A DNA stretch of 50,566 nt from Ignavibacteria bacterium (GTDB taxonomy: Bacteria > Bacteroidota > Ignavibacteria > Kapaibacteriales > UBA961), in contig CANLII010000017.1 in the NCBI GenBank assembly GCA_947491315.1, forward strand, positions 1 through 50,566, given 5' to 3'. This document shows, piece by piece, positions 11,009 to 19,909 of the stretch; the stretch's first letter is position 1; every line of letters begins with the position of its first letter. Under the pieces are notes generated by a model. It ran no database searches, was not told the DNA's origin, and saw only the letters and a program-made list of their open reading frames with translations. A program made the position numbers and the translations under genes.

Positions 11009-12493
11009 TCAATGCAATTTCATGCCAAGCCAATCCGCACGGTCATAACACGGCACTTTTTGCCTCATTGCGTCGAGCACATCCTCAACATATTCGGGTG
11101 TTCTTGCACCAATCAACACAGAACTGATACCGGCAACAGACCTTGAGGCATTGATTGCTGTTTGTGATAAAGGCAGTCCTTTGAATCCACCTGAGAATGC
11201 TTTATTCACAACAGAGCGGACATATTCATTTCTACGATAATCGGCATTCGCAATTGTTGCATAATATGAACCAATCATATTCACGATTTTCGATGTCAAA
11301 GAAGCCACCTCTACGACCCAGTTGAAAACTTTCTCATTTCCAAGTTGATTGATGCCTGTGAGAGCATAAGCCATTTTGCCAAGAATAGCATCTCTTTCTT
11401 TGCCCCAATCATCGATCGACTTATAGGTATTCCAAGTCACCTGCAGAGCATTGATGGATGTAATATATGAAATGAGTGTTTTCTGTATTTCTTCGTCTTC
11501 AATGCCAAGCAAATCAATATTCTGGGTAAATGAATATGAAGCATGCGAGATTCGTTCAATTTCGCTTTTTAGTTCTTCGATATTGGGCAATTTCACATCA
11601 TTTGCATCAGAAAGGCGAATGATTTGTCCATGTCTTATGCCATTCAATGGTCGATTGACCAGAACCACCAAATTATTCTCTTCTGCAAATTCAATGAGAG
11701 TAAGGCCTTCATCATCTTGATTCAATTCAGTTGCCGCCTCGGGTTCAACCAAGTTGAATGGGAATTGGATCACTGAAAAATGATGATCTTTTTTGATGGA
11801 TTTTGCAATTTCAAGACATCTTTCCGCAGAACAAAATTCGGGATGATCCGTGGCAAAGGGAAATGAATTGGAGGAAATCCCATAATACCTAATCAATCCT
11901 TTGTCCACCATCTCTTCCATGCATTCAAAAGCCATTTTTATGCGAGCATAGAAATGGTCTCTTTTATCTTGCAGAGATACTTCCTTTGACAATCGGGGAT
12001 CTTTGAAAAAGTATTCGGGATTATGCAATAGCAGACCATCCATATAGTGTATGGACATTCTTTCCAAACTAAGTCTCAATTGCTCTTTCAAAAATTCGGG
12101 ATGAATACAGTGATAGAGATCATCACTGATCTTCACCATATCAGGAATTGGATTTCCAAATACTTCTCTTTGTCTTGCTTCATTGAGCGATGGACCTTGC
12201 AGATAGCCAATTTTTGTTATGATGACCAAATCAGATCTTTTGACTTGGCTTTCCACTGTTTTAAGAACATTCCCGATCAGTGATTCACTGGCACCGAGTG
12301 CATAATTAGTAGAGGTATCAATAAGATTAATACCGCTCGTGATGGCTTTTATTAATGAGATTGCATGTATCATCTCACCCAATTTTACGCGATATGTACC
12401 GAATCCTGCCATTGAGACTGTTTGACCTGATGGCCAAATGGTATAGGGAACATCCTGATATGCCAAGGAATATTCTTTTGTGGTGTCGTTCAT
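11009..12493 (-). CDS. Aldo/keto reductase family protein with large late insertion
   Basis: 494 residues. The N-terminal two thirds follow the NADPH-dependent aldo/keto reductase barrel: MAGFGTYR, NLIDTSTNYALGASE (catalytic Asp59 and Tyr64), VIITKIGY (Lys94), MDGLLLHNPE (His157) and IRYYGISSNS. The final SSVLIGARTPEYVEDVLDAM is the usual cofactor-phosphate segment. Between them, at residues about 295-440, lies a largely helical stretch not seen in ordinary members, which are around 320 residues. All four catalytic residues are present, so an active enzyme is likely, but the substrate is unknown. It is followed on the same strand by dxs and preceded 34 bases upstream by an outer-membrane protein gene. 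Confidence 0.85.
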   Translation of the reverse strand: MNDTTKEYSLAYQDVPYTIWPSGQTVSMAGFGTYRVKLGEMIHAISLIKAITSGINLIDTSTNYALGASESLIGNVLKTVESQVKRSDLVIITKIGYLQGPSLNEARQREVFGNPIPDMVKISDDLYHCIHPEFLKEQLRLSLERMSIHYMDGLLLHNPEYFFKDPRLSKEVSLQDKRDHFYARIKMAFECMEEMVDKGLIRYYGISSNSFPFATDHPEFCSAERCLEIAKSIKKDHHFSVIQFPFNLVEPEAATELNQDDEGLTLIEFAEENNLVVLVNRPLNGIRHGQIIRLSDANDVKLPNIEELKSEIERISHASYSFTQNIDLLGIEDEEIQKTLISYITSINALQVTWNTYKSIDDWGKERDAILGKMAYALTGINQLGNEKVFNWVVEVASLTSKIVNMIGSYYATIANADYRRNEYVRSVVNKAFSGGFKGLPLSQTAINASRSVAGISSVLIGARTPEYVEDVLDAMRQKVPCYDRADWLGMKLH

Positions 12494-12527
12494 ATGTAAT
12501 AAGTATGGAAAGAATATTGCCTATCGC

Positions 12528-13259
12528 TTAGAGGCGATACTGCACCAATACCGATGATGTTAAAGCGCCGATGATCGATTCAACGGATTCTGTCAATGCC
12601 GATGGGGTAAATAATTCACCGCGCTCATTATTTCTTCCGAGTAGATTGAAAGCAGTATATCCAATGGAAATATTCACAGACCAGCGCTCTTCAACCAAGC
12701 CTTCAATACCGAGTTTGACTCCGGCACCGAGTCTGGATGCTCCTAATTTTCCAAAGTAACGCGTTGTATCCGGAAAATCAGGTTTTTCATAATTCAATTT
12801 GACTTCCAATTCTGTTGGAGCAAGCATGGACATTCTCACATCAAAACCTACATAAGCTTTCGCATTAGCAAGCGGCAGATCTGCAAATGCATATTCAAAT
12901 CCGGCAAATATGGTGGGTATCTGAATTGTGTGCGTGGCCTGAATTGTATAGAAACGATCAGGTACTCTTTGCGCACCACTCATCACAAAATAGTCCAAGC
13001 CGAATGGAATTCGTAAATCATTGTTTTTGTCAATACCGACTGTAGCTTTCAGCGTAATACCCGACTGCCAATTCGGGAAACCTCCACCAATGGCTCCTTC
13101 GCTTTCCTGTGGAAATATCTTCTGATTCGCAGGGTTTAATCCATTGATTAGGAATGTTGACACACCGAATGCCACAGTTGTGGTGCCATCAAACACCCCT
13201 TGTGCCTTTGCCGGCAAAAGTGAACTGATGACAAGTACCAATCCTATAATGTATTTCAT
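12528..13259 (-). CDS. Predicted outer-membrane beta-barrel protein
   Basis: 243 residues. A clear signal peptide, MKYIIGLVLVISSLLPAKAQ, is followed by alternating hydrophobic and polar stretches such as GITLKATVGI, IPTIFAGFEYAF, KAYVGFDVRMSM, GAGVKLGIEG and WSVNISIGYTAFNLLG, and the protein ends in SSVLVQYRL, fitting a small outer-membrane barrel. I do not recognise a named family. It sits between a glycosyltransferase gene (18 bases upstream) and the aldo/keto reductase gene, all on one strand with short gaps, so they are probably co-transcribed. Function unknown. Confidence 0.7.
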   Translation of the reverse strand: MKYIIGLVLVISSLLPAKAQGVFDGTTTVAFGVSTFLINGLNPANQKIFPQESEGAIGGGFPNWQSGITLKATVGIDKNNDLRIPFGLDYFVMSGAQRVPDRFYTIQATHTIQIPTIFAGFEYAFADLPLANAKAYVGFDVRMSMLAPTELEVKLNYEKPDFPDTTRYFGKLGASRLGAGVKLGIEGLVEERWSVNISIGYTAFNLLGRNNERGELFTPSALTESVESIIGALTSSVLVQYRL

Positions 13260-13277
13260 GAAATTATCCTTTGTGAA

Positions 13278-14372
13278 TCAGTCAAGAGTTTCGCGAATGC
13301 TATATGTTGTTGTTTCCAATGAATTCTTTACAACCAATTCACCAATCAATCCTGTAGAGATCAGTTGCACGCCAACGATGATCATAGCGATTCCGAAGAG
13401 TGCGAGGGGTCTTTGACTCAGGAATGTCAATCCCATCGCCCATTCAACTGTGAGATAGACATTGGTTATCAAACCGGCCAATACCATAATTGATCCAATC
13501 GTACCGAATAAATGCAAGGGTCTTTTTACATATCGAGTGGTGAACATCACCGTCAGCAAATCTAAGAACCCTTTGAAATATCTGCTGAAACCAAACTTGG
13601 AATGACCAAATTTTCTGGGATGATGAAGCACGGGCATTTCGGTCACACGGAAGCCTTCCCAATGTGCCAAGGCAGGCAAATAGCGGTGCATTTCACCATA
13701 GACTTGCAGTGTTTTAACCACTTCTCTACGATATGCTTTGAGTCCGCAATTAAAATCATGCAATGAGATGCCACTCATGCTGGAGGTGACAACATTAAAA
13801 AATCTTGAGGGGATCGTTTTATGCCATGGATCATGTCTTTTCTTCTTCCATCCGGAAACAAGATCATATCCTTGCTCTATTAATGCAAGCATGCCGGGTA
13901 ATTCTTTTGGATCATCCTGCAAATCAGCATCCATAGTGAACACATACTTACCTTTGGCTGCGGCAAAACCTACAGCCAAAGCCGCAGACTTTCCACAATT
14001 TCTACGAAATCGAATGGCTTTGTATCGAGGATTTTTTTCATGAATCTTGCGAATCACAGAGAATGAACTATCAGTTGACCCATCATCAATGAAAAGGATT
14101 TCGTATTGACCATTACTCATTCCGGGAACGACATCTTCCAAGGCTTCATACAGTGGATACAGTGATTCCTCCTCATTCAGCAAGGGAATCACAATAGTCA
14201 TGAATGGTATAGAGCCATGAGGTCTTCTATGCTGTGGTCTTTCGGACTGATTTGGTTTATCAATGGAATCAATCTCTCTGTCGATATTATCGAGAGTCGG
14301 AGACGAATGCTTCACTGTTCCTGCATCGGGTTTATTCCGATGTTTATGTCTACGATGTTGTTGATGTTCCAC
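13278..14372 (-). CDS. Family 2 glycosyltransferase, polyprenol-phosphate type, with two C-terminal membrane helices
   Basis: 364 residues from a GTG at 14372, or 307 from the ATG at 14201. The GT-A domain shows TIVIPLLNEEESL, ILFIDDGSTDSS, RFRRNCGKSAALAVGF and the metal-binding FTMDADLQDDP, followed by FNCGLKAYRREV. Two membrane helices follow (HLFGTIGSIMVLAGLITNVY and FGIAMIIVGVQLISTGLIGE). This is the DPM1/GtrB-like layout of enzymes that put a sugar on undecaprenyl phosphate at the inner membrane for lipid A, O-antigen or teichoic modification. The extra N-terminal stretch is rich in His, Arg and Gln and looks disordered; whether it is translated is undecided, since neither start has a clear ribosome site. 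Confidence 0.85.
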   Translation of the reverse strand: MEHQQHRRHKHRNKPDAGTVKHSSPTLDNIDREIDSIDKPNQSERPQHRRPHGSIPFMTIVIPLLNEEESLYPLYEALEDVVPGMSNGQYEILFIDDGSTDSSFSVIRKIHEKNPRYKAIRFRRNCGKSAALAVGFAAAKGKYVFTMDADLQDDPKELPGMLALIEQGYDLVSGWKKKRHDPWHKTIPSRFFNVVTSSMSGISLHDFNCGLKAYRREVVKTLQVYGEMHRYLPALAHWEGFRVTEMPVLHHPRKFGHSKFGFSRYFKGFLDLLTVMFTTRYVKRPLHLFGTIGSIMVLAGLITNVYLTVEWAMGLTFLSQRPLALFGIAMIIVGVQLISTGLIGELVVKNSLETTTYSIRETLD

Positions 14373-14479
14373 GGAAGATCAATGCGATTGAAAGAAAATC
14401 ATGTTTACTATTCCAATACATGTAAGGAATGCTGTTAAATTACCTTTTCTAGGGCTTAGAATCAACAAGTAATACGCTG

Positions 14480-15376
14480 TTAGTTCAAGCCTTCTTCATA
14501 CGCAATAATGAGTTGCGCAAAATTCTCATCGGTCAATGTGTAGGTGGAACTGCAATATTGACATACCAACTCTCTTTGTCCTTCGACTTTCATCGACAAA
14601 ATCTCTTGTTTTCCAAGCATAAGCAATTTGCTCATGAAGCGCTCAAGAGAGCATCTACAGAAGAAGTCAACGGGTGTATTGTTTACGACTTCAATCTCAA
14701 ATGGCATGACTTGTCTTAGGATTTCTTCGGGTGAATAACCGCTATCGAGCAATTCCTCCACAGGTGGCATTTCTTCAAGCGATCTCTGCACTTCGACTAT
14801 TGATACAAGGTCCGCGCCTGGCATGGCCTGTACGATAATTCCCCCGGAATGCTCGATTGCCCCTTCATCATTGATGGTCACACCCAAATTCACAGCCGTG
14901 GCGATTTGCTCTGATTGCTCAAAATAATAGGAGAGATCGGAAGCAATGTCTCCATGGAGAAGTTCAACAATGCCGGTAACGGGTTCTTGTTTTTCATAGA
15001 GTATTTTGGATACTTTCAGAAATCCTTTGCTCAAAGCAACCGATAGTGATTCAGGCATGGGATGAGTTTCGTCAGTCACCACAAAACCCCTTACTTCACC
15101 CACCTGCATGGCTTCGGTGAAGATGAGTTTAACTCTCCCAGTACCTTCAGCTTGAACAACTACTCTTTCTTCGCCTTTGAGAAAGGAGGATAAAAGAATC
15201 GATGAAGTGAGAGTTTTTGCCAATAGATAGGATGATAATGGATCAAGACCATGCTTGATTCTAGCTGTCTCGGTGGCATTTGTGGTTTTTGCAACTGCCA
15301 CTCTAAACATGCCATTACGGGACATTGCTCGAACCACTCGATCTCTTTGTTGATATGTTTTTTTTAACTCATTCAT
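14480..15376 (-). CDS. hslO: Redox-regulated chaperone Hsp33
   Basis: 298 residues, standard length. The N-terminal half carries LTSSILLSSFLKGEERVVVQ and GGIIVQAMPGA, both characteristic of Hsp33. The C-terminal zinc switch has CRC followed about 30 residues later by CQYC, the four cysteines that form disulphides on oxidation and turn the holdase on. It protects unfolding proteins during oxidative heat stress in the cytoplasm. It faces the NlpC/P60 gene at 15433 with 56 bases between starts and is followed by the glycosyltransferase gene after about 107 bases. Confidence 0.95.
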   Translation of the reverse strand: MNELKKTYQQRDRVVRAMSRNGMFRVAVAKTTNATETARIKHGLDPLSSYLLAKTLTSSILLSSFLKGEERVVVQAEGTGRVKLIFTEAMQVGEVRGFVVTDETHPMPESLSVALSKGFLKVSKILYEKQEPVTGIVELLHGDIASDLSYYFEQSEQIATAVNLGVTINDEGAIEHSGGIIVQAMPGADLVSIVEVQRSLEEMPPVEELLDSGYSPEEILRQVMPFEIEVVNNTPVDFFCRCSLERFMSKLLMLGKQEILSMKVEGQRELVCQYCSSTYTLTDENFAQLIIAYEEGLN

Positions 15377-15432
15377 GAATTGTTATTGCTTACTGTGGAG
15401 AAAACTGGCATAATTCCTGCAATGATATATCT

Positions 15433-15972
15433 ATGCAATATGCTTCACATAGAACACGACTTATAATCAGAATCCTCTTTGGATGTTGTCTGACGCTCTT
15501 TGTTTCAGGGTGTAGTACATTATTGAAAACACCCACAAATGGCTTTGTCAAGAATGGCATGCCTCTTTATTCCATACCTGAATATCTTGAGCCCGAGCGC
15601 AAAATTGTATTGGAAGAGGCATTGAAATTCATTGGAACTCCGTATTGTCATGGCGGAAAAACACCATTTTGTTCGGATTGTTCCGGTTTTGTGCTTCAGG
15701 TGTATCGTAAAATCGGCATCAAAACTCCAAGAACGGCGCATGACCAATATCTATCATACGCTTCCGAAGATGTGATTCCTGAACCGGGAGATTTGATCTT
15801 CTTTCGCTATGCCGAACAAGGTAAAATCGCGCATGTCGGGATATATGCCGGCGAAGATTATATCATCCATGCATCTGAAAAGAAAGGCATCATTCTCACA
15901 ACCCTTCACTATATGCGCAAACACATAGTGGGTTATGGTAGAATGCCCATTCAGGAATTCTCTTCAAAATAA
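15433..15972 (+). CDS. NlpC/P60 family cell-wall peptidase, lipoprotein
   Basis: 179 residues. The N-terminus is a hydrophobic helix ending FVSGCSTLL, a lipobox, so the protein should be lipid-anchored. The NlpC/P60 domain covers residues about 55-170: FIGTPYCHGGKTP, the catalytic cysteine in CSDCSGFVLQVY, the catalytic histidine in IAHVGIYAG and a third polar residue in IIHASE. Such enzymes cut the peptide stems of peptidoglycan, usually D-Glu to diaminopimelate. It is monocistronic on the plus strand, and its last 22 bases overlap the end of the convergent Memo-like gene. Confidence 0.92.
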   Translation: MQYASHRTRLIIRILFGCCLTLFVSGCSTLLKTPTNGFVKNGMPLYSIPEYLEPERKIVLEEALKFIGTPYCHGGKTPFCSDCSGFVLQVYRKIGIKTPRTAHDQYLSYASEDVIPEPGDLIFFRYAEQGKIAHVGIYAGEDYIIHASEKKGIILTTLHYMRKHIVGYGRMPIQEFSSK

Positions 15973-17177
15973 CCGATCGAACAGAAGCTCACTGCCGATG
16001 AAGTATCCGGTTGATCCCACCATTGATATGCCAATAACTGAGCATTTTTGGATTCTATGCTCTTCATGAGCAAATAATTCGGCGCACAACCGCAAATGCG
16101 AGAATGATCATGTGTCTCGGCTATTTTTTTGAAGAATCCTTCCGCATCATGAGCACACATCAATGCAATCACATCCGAATCATGCATGGTAATGTCCGTG
16201 ACCAATGAATGAGCTGCCTCAGCATCACCGAATTTTCTACCGATATGAGAAAGATCACCACTTGATACGAATAATACTCTTTGATTGGTTTGCTTCACAT
16301 AATCGTAAATGATGGCAAGGAATTCATCGATTCCTGCATCATTGATTTTGTCGAGTGAAGAAAACCTATCATGCATTGAATTCACCAATACGGGAAGTAA
16401 TGTGAATTGCTCGGCACCATATGCATATTGCAAAAGGAGCAGGACCATTTCAATGGAATGATCATAACGATGTTGTGCATCATTGTGAGTCAATGCTTGC
16501 TTTGATGATGCATGCAGTGCATTAATCAATTCAGTATTGGTTTCTGTTCTACCCAATGGCGTAGAATAATCCTTTTCCGTCATGATGAAGCGACCTTCTC
16601 CGCCATAATGCGATGTCCCAAACATGATCACGAGATCCGGTTTCGGACTCGCCTCAAGGGCACGAATGGCAGAAGAATATGCATGCATTCCTTCCGATAA
16701 TTCAACATGCGGAATGATGATCCCTGAGAGAGAAGCATTTTCTCTTTTTTCGGTCATTTCCTTGATTTCATCCAACATGGAAATGGCCGCCTGTTTTGTT
16801 TCAGGATAAACAGTTCCAAGACAGAACGGTTCACGAACTCTAGCAATTCGGAATGCCGTATCCACATCTTCTTTTCTTCTGAAATACTCATCATCTAGCA
16901 AAAAACATCGTTCGCTTAATTGTACAATGACATCCAAAATATCATGCGGATTGATCTCCCCATTGTAGGTGGTATTGGAAATTTCAACACATGTTTGTTG
17001 ATCTTCTCTACCCAATTTGTCGATCAATTGCAGACCGGATAATCCCAATATCACAGGGGCAGGTGAATATCTCAATGGATCATAAATCAAGAGATACTCC
17101 TCTTTCATATGCACATGTTTCATCATGGAAATATCAGATCTGAGCCTTGGCAATACGGTTGTTATGGTATAGTTCAT
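15951..17177 (-). CDS. Memo-like protein (AmmeMemoRadiSam system protein B) with extra N-terminal domain
   Basis: 408 residues. Residues from about 135 on match the MEMO1/AmmeMemoRadiSam B fold: IIIPHVELSEG, MFGTSHYGGEGR, DHSIEMVLLLLQYAYG, FVSSGDLSHIGRKFG and the cysteine in RICGCAPNYLLM, which supply the His, Asp and Cys residues expected in the metal pocket. The first 120 residues, with LLIYDPLRYSPAPVILGLSGLQLIDKL and LIVQLSERCFLLDDEYF-like text, resemble a PqqD-like peptide-binding domain; that is inference. The biochemical role of the family is not settled, and links to iron and copper handling have been proposed. The AMMECR1-like and radical SAM partners are absent from this window. It lies 13 bases after the nucleotidyltransferase gene. 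Confidence 0.85.
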   Translation of the reverse strand: MNYTITTVLPRLRSDISMMKHVHMKEEYLLIYDPLRYSPAPVILGLSGLQLIDKLGREDQQTCVEISNTTYNGEINPHDILDVIVQLSERCFLLDDEYFRRKEDVDTAFRIARVREPFCLGTVYPETKQAAISMLDEIKEMTEKRENASLSGIIIPHVELSEGMHAYSSAIRALEASPKPDLVIMFGTSHYGGEGRFIMTEKDYSTPLGRTETNTELINALHASSKQALTHNDAQHRYDHSIEMVLLLLQYAYGAEQFTLLPVLVNSMHDRFSSLDKINDAGIDEFLAIIYDYVKQTNQRVLFVSSGDLSHIGRKFGDAEAAHSLVTDITMHDSDVIALMCAHDAEGFFKKIAETHDHSRICGCAPNYLLMKSIESKNAQLLAYQWWDQPDTSSAVSFCSIGYFEENS

Positions 17178-17190
17178 TTCATCCCCTCAA

Positions 17191-18636
17191 TTAGTTCAAA
17201 GATTGAGTTTTCTTATACAATTTGGCTTCTTCAAGCCACTGTTTTTTATTGTCAAGTAATAGTTGTTTCGCCGCTTGATAATCATTCGGAATAATTCCAT
17301 CCAAAATAGACTCTTCAATCATATGCTTGATATAGCCAATCGCAGGCGATGGTTGCAATGAACATAATTCCATGATTTCTTCACCTCTGACAGGTGATTG
17401 AAATGCACGCAATTGATCGCGTTCACGAACATCAAGTATTTTATGATATACCTTTTCATAATTCTTGAGATAGCGCTCCGCCTTCTTGGAATTTTTTGTC
17501 GTAATGTCTGCTTTGCACAGTAGAAACAAATCATCCAATGAATCTCCTGCATGCACAGCAAGCCTGCGTATGGCTGAATCTGTTACGCCATCATCGACAA
17601 GAACCATTGGTCTTTGATGCAGCCTTACCAAGGTTTCAACATATGACACATGCTCGAGAGGTAATTTCATTCTCCTGAAAATTCCTGCCTGCCATCTGGC
17701 ACCCAATTCTTCATGGCCATGAAATGACCAACCGATGCCCTGAATGAATTTCTTTGTTTTCGGCTTGGCAATATCATGCATCAATGTTGCAAATCGGAGC
17801 CATACATTGTCTGTCATCTCACAGAGATTGTCAAGAACTTGCAATGTATGCAAAAAGACATCTTTATGGGCATATCCATGCTCACCAACTTGCATGAGTT
17901 CTATTCCGGAAAGTCTTTCGAGTTCCGGAAAAACATATGCCAATAAACCTGTTTCATGTAATATCTTCAAACCAATACTTGGCTTTCTGGCTTTCAGCAA
18001 ACTAATAAATTCATCGCTGATACGCTCTTGCGAAATAATGGAAATTCTCTCAGCCATTAATGACATGGCTTTTTTTGTTTCCGGTTCAATTTCGCATTCG
18101 AGTCTGGCTGAAAATCTGGCCGCCCGCATCATGCGAAGGGGATCATCGCTGAATGTGATCATTGGATCCAGTGGCGTGCGAAGTATTCTATTCGCAAGAT
18201 CTGTTTGACCATCATTCAAATCAATGACTTCGCCAAATGATTCTTTTTTCAAAGAAAGAGCCATGCAATTAACCGTAAAATCACGACGATTGATATCATC
18301 TTCGAATGATCCTTCGGTGACAATCGGCTTTCTTGAATGCTCAAGATATTCTTCTTTTCTGGTTCCCACAAATTCCAAAAGATAATCACCCACCGGAACA
18401 AGTGCTGTTCGAAAGCGTTCATATATGACTGCTTTGGAATGTTTTGCAGCAGCAACCAATCGAGCAAATTCCAGTGAATCACCCACAACAGTGAAATCAA
18501 TGTCTTTGGAATCAATGCCCAAAATTCGATCACGAACATATCCCCCAACCACATAGATGGTATATCCATGATATTCGGCCAAATCTGCCAAATCATGAAT
18601 GATGTCAGGGATATCACCAATGACGAGCTTATTCAT
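17191..18636 (-). CDS. cca: CCA tRNA nucleotidyltransferase / poly(A) polymerase family protein with HD domain
   Basis: 481 residues from the ATG at 18636, which lies one base after the purK stop; the frame stays open 61 codons further but inside purK. The head domain shows YVVGGYVRDRILG and the two metal-binding Asp in KDIDFTVV, then INRRDFTVNCMAL and MMRAARFSARLECEIE. An HD phosphohydrolase domain follows with RFATLMHDIAKPK. This is the bacterial class II layout that adds CCA to tRNA 3' ends; splitting into A-adding and CC-adding enzymes or poly(A) polymerase cannot be excluded from the sequence alone. Translation is probably coupled to purK. Confidence 0.9.
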   Translation of the reverse strand: MNKLVIGDIPDIIHDLADLAEYHGYTIYVVGGYVRDRILGIDSKDIDFTVVGDSLEFARLVAAAKHSKAVIYERFRTALVPVGDYLLEFVGTRKEEYLEHSRKPIVTEGSFEDDINRRDFTVNCMALSLKKESFGEVIDLNDGQTDLANRILRTPLDPMITFSDDPLRMMRAARFSARLECEIEPETKKAMSLMAERISIISQERISDEFISLLKARKPSIGLKILHETGLLAYVFPELERLSGIELMQVGEHGYAHKDVFLHTLQVLDNLCEMTDNVWLRFATLMHDIAKPKTKKFIQGIGWSFHGHEELGARWQAGIFRRMKLPLEHVSYVETLVRLHQRPMVLVDDGVTDSAIRRLAVHAGDSLDDLFLLCKADITTKNSKKAERYLKNYEKVYHKILDVRERDQLRAFQSPVRGEEIMELCSLQPSPAIGYIKHMIEESILDGIIPNDYQAAKQLLLDNKKQWLEEAKLYKKTQSLN

Positions 18637-18637
18637 A

Positions 18638-19807
18638 TTACCAAATCCATGAAGAAGCGGCTGAATATGCCTCTTTTGCGGCTTCTTCCAGTGATGGTCC
18701 GCAAGTGGTGAGATGACCCATTTTCCTGCCTTTTCTGCATTCCTTTTTTCCATACAAATGTACGATTGTATGGGGATATTTGAGTGTGTCAACGGGACTA
18801 TCTGGCATTCCTGGACCACTCCTCGTGCCGAGTAAATTAACCATCACGGCAGCTGGCACCTTCATTTCGGGGGATCCCAAAGGCAGATTGAGTATGGCTC
18901 TGATGCCATTTTCAAATTGCGATGTATAACAAGCTTCTATGGTATAATGTCCGGAATTATGCGGTCTGGGTGCTATCTCATTGAATAATAGTTCTCCCTC
19001 TTTTGTAAGAAACATTTCAATGCCAAAAACTCCAATGCCACTGATTGCTTCGATGCAAAGCCTCGCCATCTCTTTTGCTTTGGTGGCAATTTCTTCATCA
19101 ACTCTGGCAGGCGCAAGCACATATCTGCAAATATGATGTTCTTGAATGGTTTCAACACAAGGATATACAGCAATTTCACCGCGTCTATTTCTTGCAACCA
19201 TCACTGCCAATTCTTTGGTGAAATGTACGAATGCTTCGCACATAATTTCTCGCGGAGCTTCCGGATCACGAAATGTATTCCAAGCATGTTCGATGTCAGA
19301 TGCTGTTCGAATGGTTGCATTTCCATATCCATCATACCCAAGAGTGCGGGTTTTCATGACAAATGGATAGCCATGTTTTTCGCCAAAAGCATGCACATCT
19401 TCAATTGCCTGACAAGCACCGAATGGCGTGATTGCAATCCCGGCATTCTGCATGGTTTCTTTTTGCGTGAATTTATCTTGCACGAGTGCTATTGTTTCAG
19501 GCAAAGGAAAAACAGGTCTTTTTTCAGCGATATATTGAAGAATTTCAGGTGCAATGAATTCATTTTCCAAAGTGATGATATCCGAAGCTTCTATGAATGC
19601 ATCCAATGCCTCACGATCATTCCATCCGTCTCCCCAGGACAATGGCGTCATCAATCCAGCAGGAGAACCCTCTCCATGTTCGATGATTGCGGTACGCATG
19701 CCCATCTTAAACACTTCTTGTGAAAGCATTTTGGCTAATTGTCCGCCACCAAGAATTCCTATGATATGTGGTCTTGGCTCATATTCCGCATACAGCGATG
19801 GAAGCAT
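18638..19807 (-). CDS. purK: N5-carboxyaminoimidazole ribonucleotide synthase
   Basis: 389 residues. It starts with HIIGILGGGQLAKMLSQE and contains ITLENEFIAPEIL, DKFTQKETMQNAGI, YPFVMKTRTLGYDGYGN, and FNEIAPRPHNSGHYTIEA, all diagnostic PurK phrases of the ATP-grasp fold. The enzyme uses ATP and bicarbonate to carboxylate aminoimidazole ribonucleotide in purine synthesis. Its usual partner purE is not next to it. A TAnnTTTG-type promoter and a strong terminator of the upstream gene sit directly before its start, so it begins its own transcript with the nucleotidyltransferase gene. Confidence 0.96.
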   Translation of the reverse strand: MLPSLYAEYEPRPHIIGILGGGQLAKMLSQEVFKMGMRTAIIEHGEGSPAGLMTPLSWGDGWNDREALDAFIEASDIITLENEFIAPEILQYIAEKRPVFPLPETIALVQDKFTQKETMQNAGIAITPFGACQAIEDVHAFGEKHGYPFVMKTRTLGYDGYGNATIRTASDIEHAWNTFRDPEAPREIMCEAFVHFTKELAVMVARNRRGEIAVYPCVETIQEHHICRYVLAPARVDEEIATKAKEMARLCIEAISGIGVFGIEMFLTKEGELLFNEIAPRPHNSGHYTIEACYTSQFENGIRAILNLPLGSPEMKVPAAVMVNLLGTRSGPGMPDSPVDTLKYPHTIVHLYGKKECRKGRKMGHLTTCGPSLEEAAKEAYSAASSWIW

Positions 19808-19830
19808 AGTATCATCCGATTATGTGGATG

Positions 19831-19858
19831 CAAAGATACGGATTTGAACAAATAACAA
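19831..19858 (-). promoter_or_regulatory. purK: Bacteroidota-type promoter candidate for purK
   Basis: On the minus strand TTG (19858-19856) is separated by 17 bases from TATCTTTG (19838-19831), matching the Bacteroidota pattern TTTG-N(17-21)-TAnnTTTG. Transcription would start about 20 bases before the purK ATG. The -33 element overlaps the terminator hairpin of the preceding gene. It is a match by eye only. Confidence 0.4.
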
Positions 19859-19890
19859 TCCGCCGTGAATCCTTGAACTCACGGCGGATT
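19850..19890 (-). terminator. Strong intrinsic terminator after the large surface protein gene
   Basis: A perfect 12-base inverted repeat, AATCCGCCGTGA (19857-19868) and TCACGGCGGATT (19879-19890), with a 10-base loop. Read on the minus strand it is followed by TTATTTGTTC. It begins 20 bases past the stop of the 1418-residue protein gene and closes that gene off from purK. Confidence 0.8.
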
Positions 19891-19909
19891 GCATATGTAA
19901 TTGATAGTA

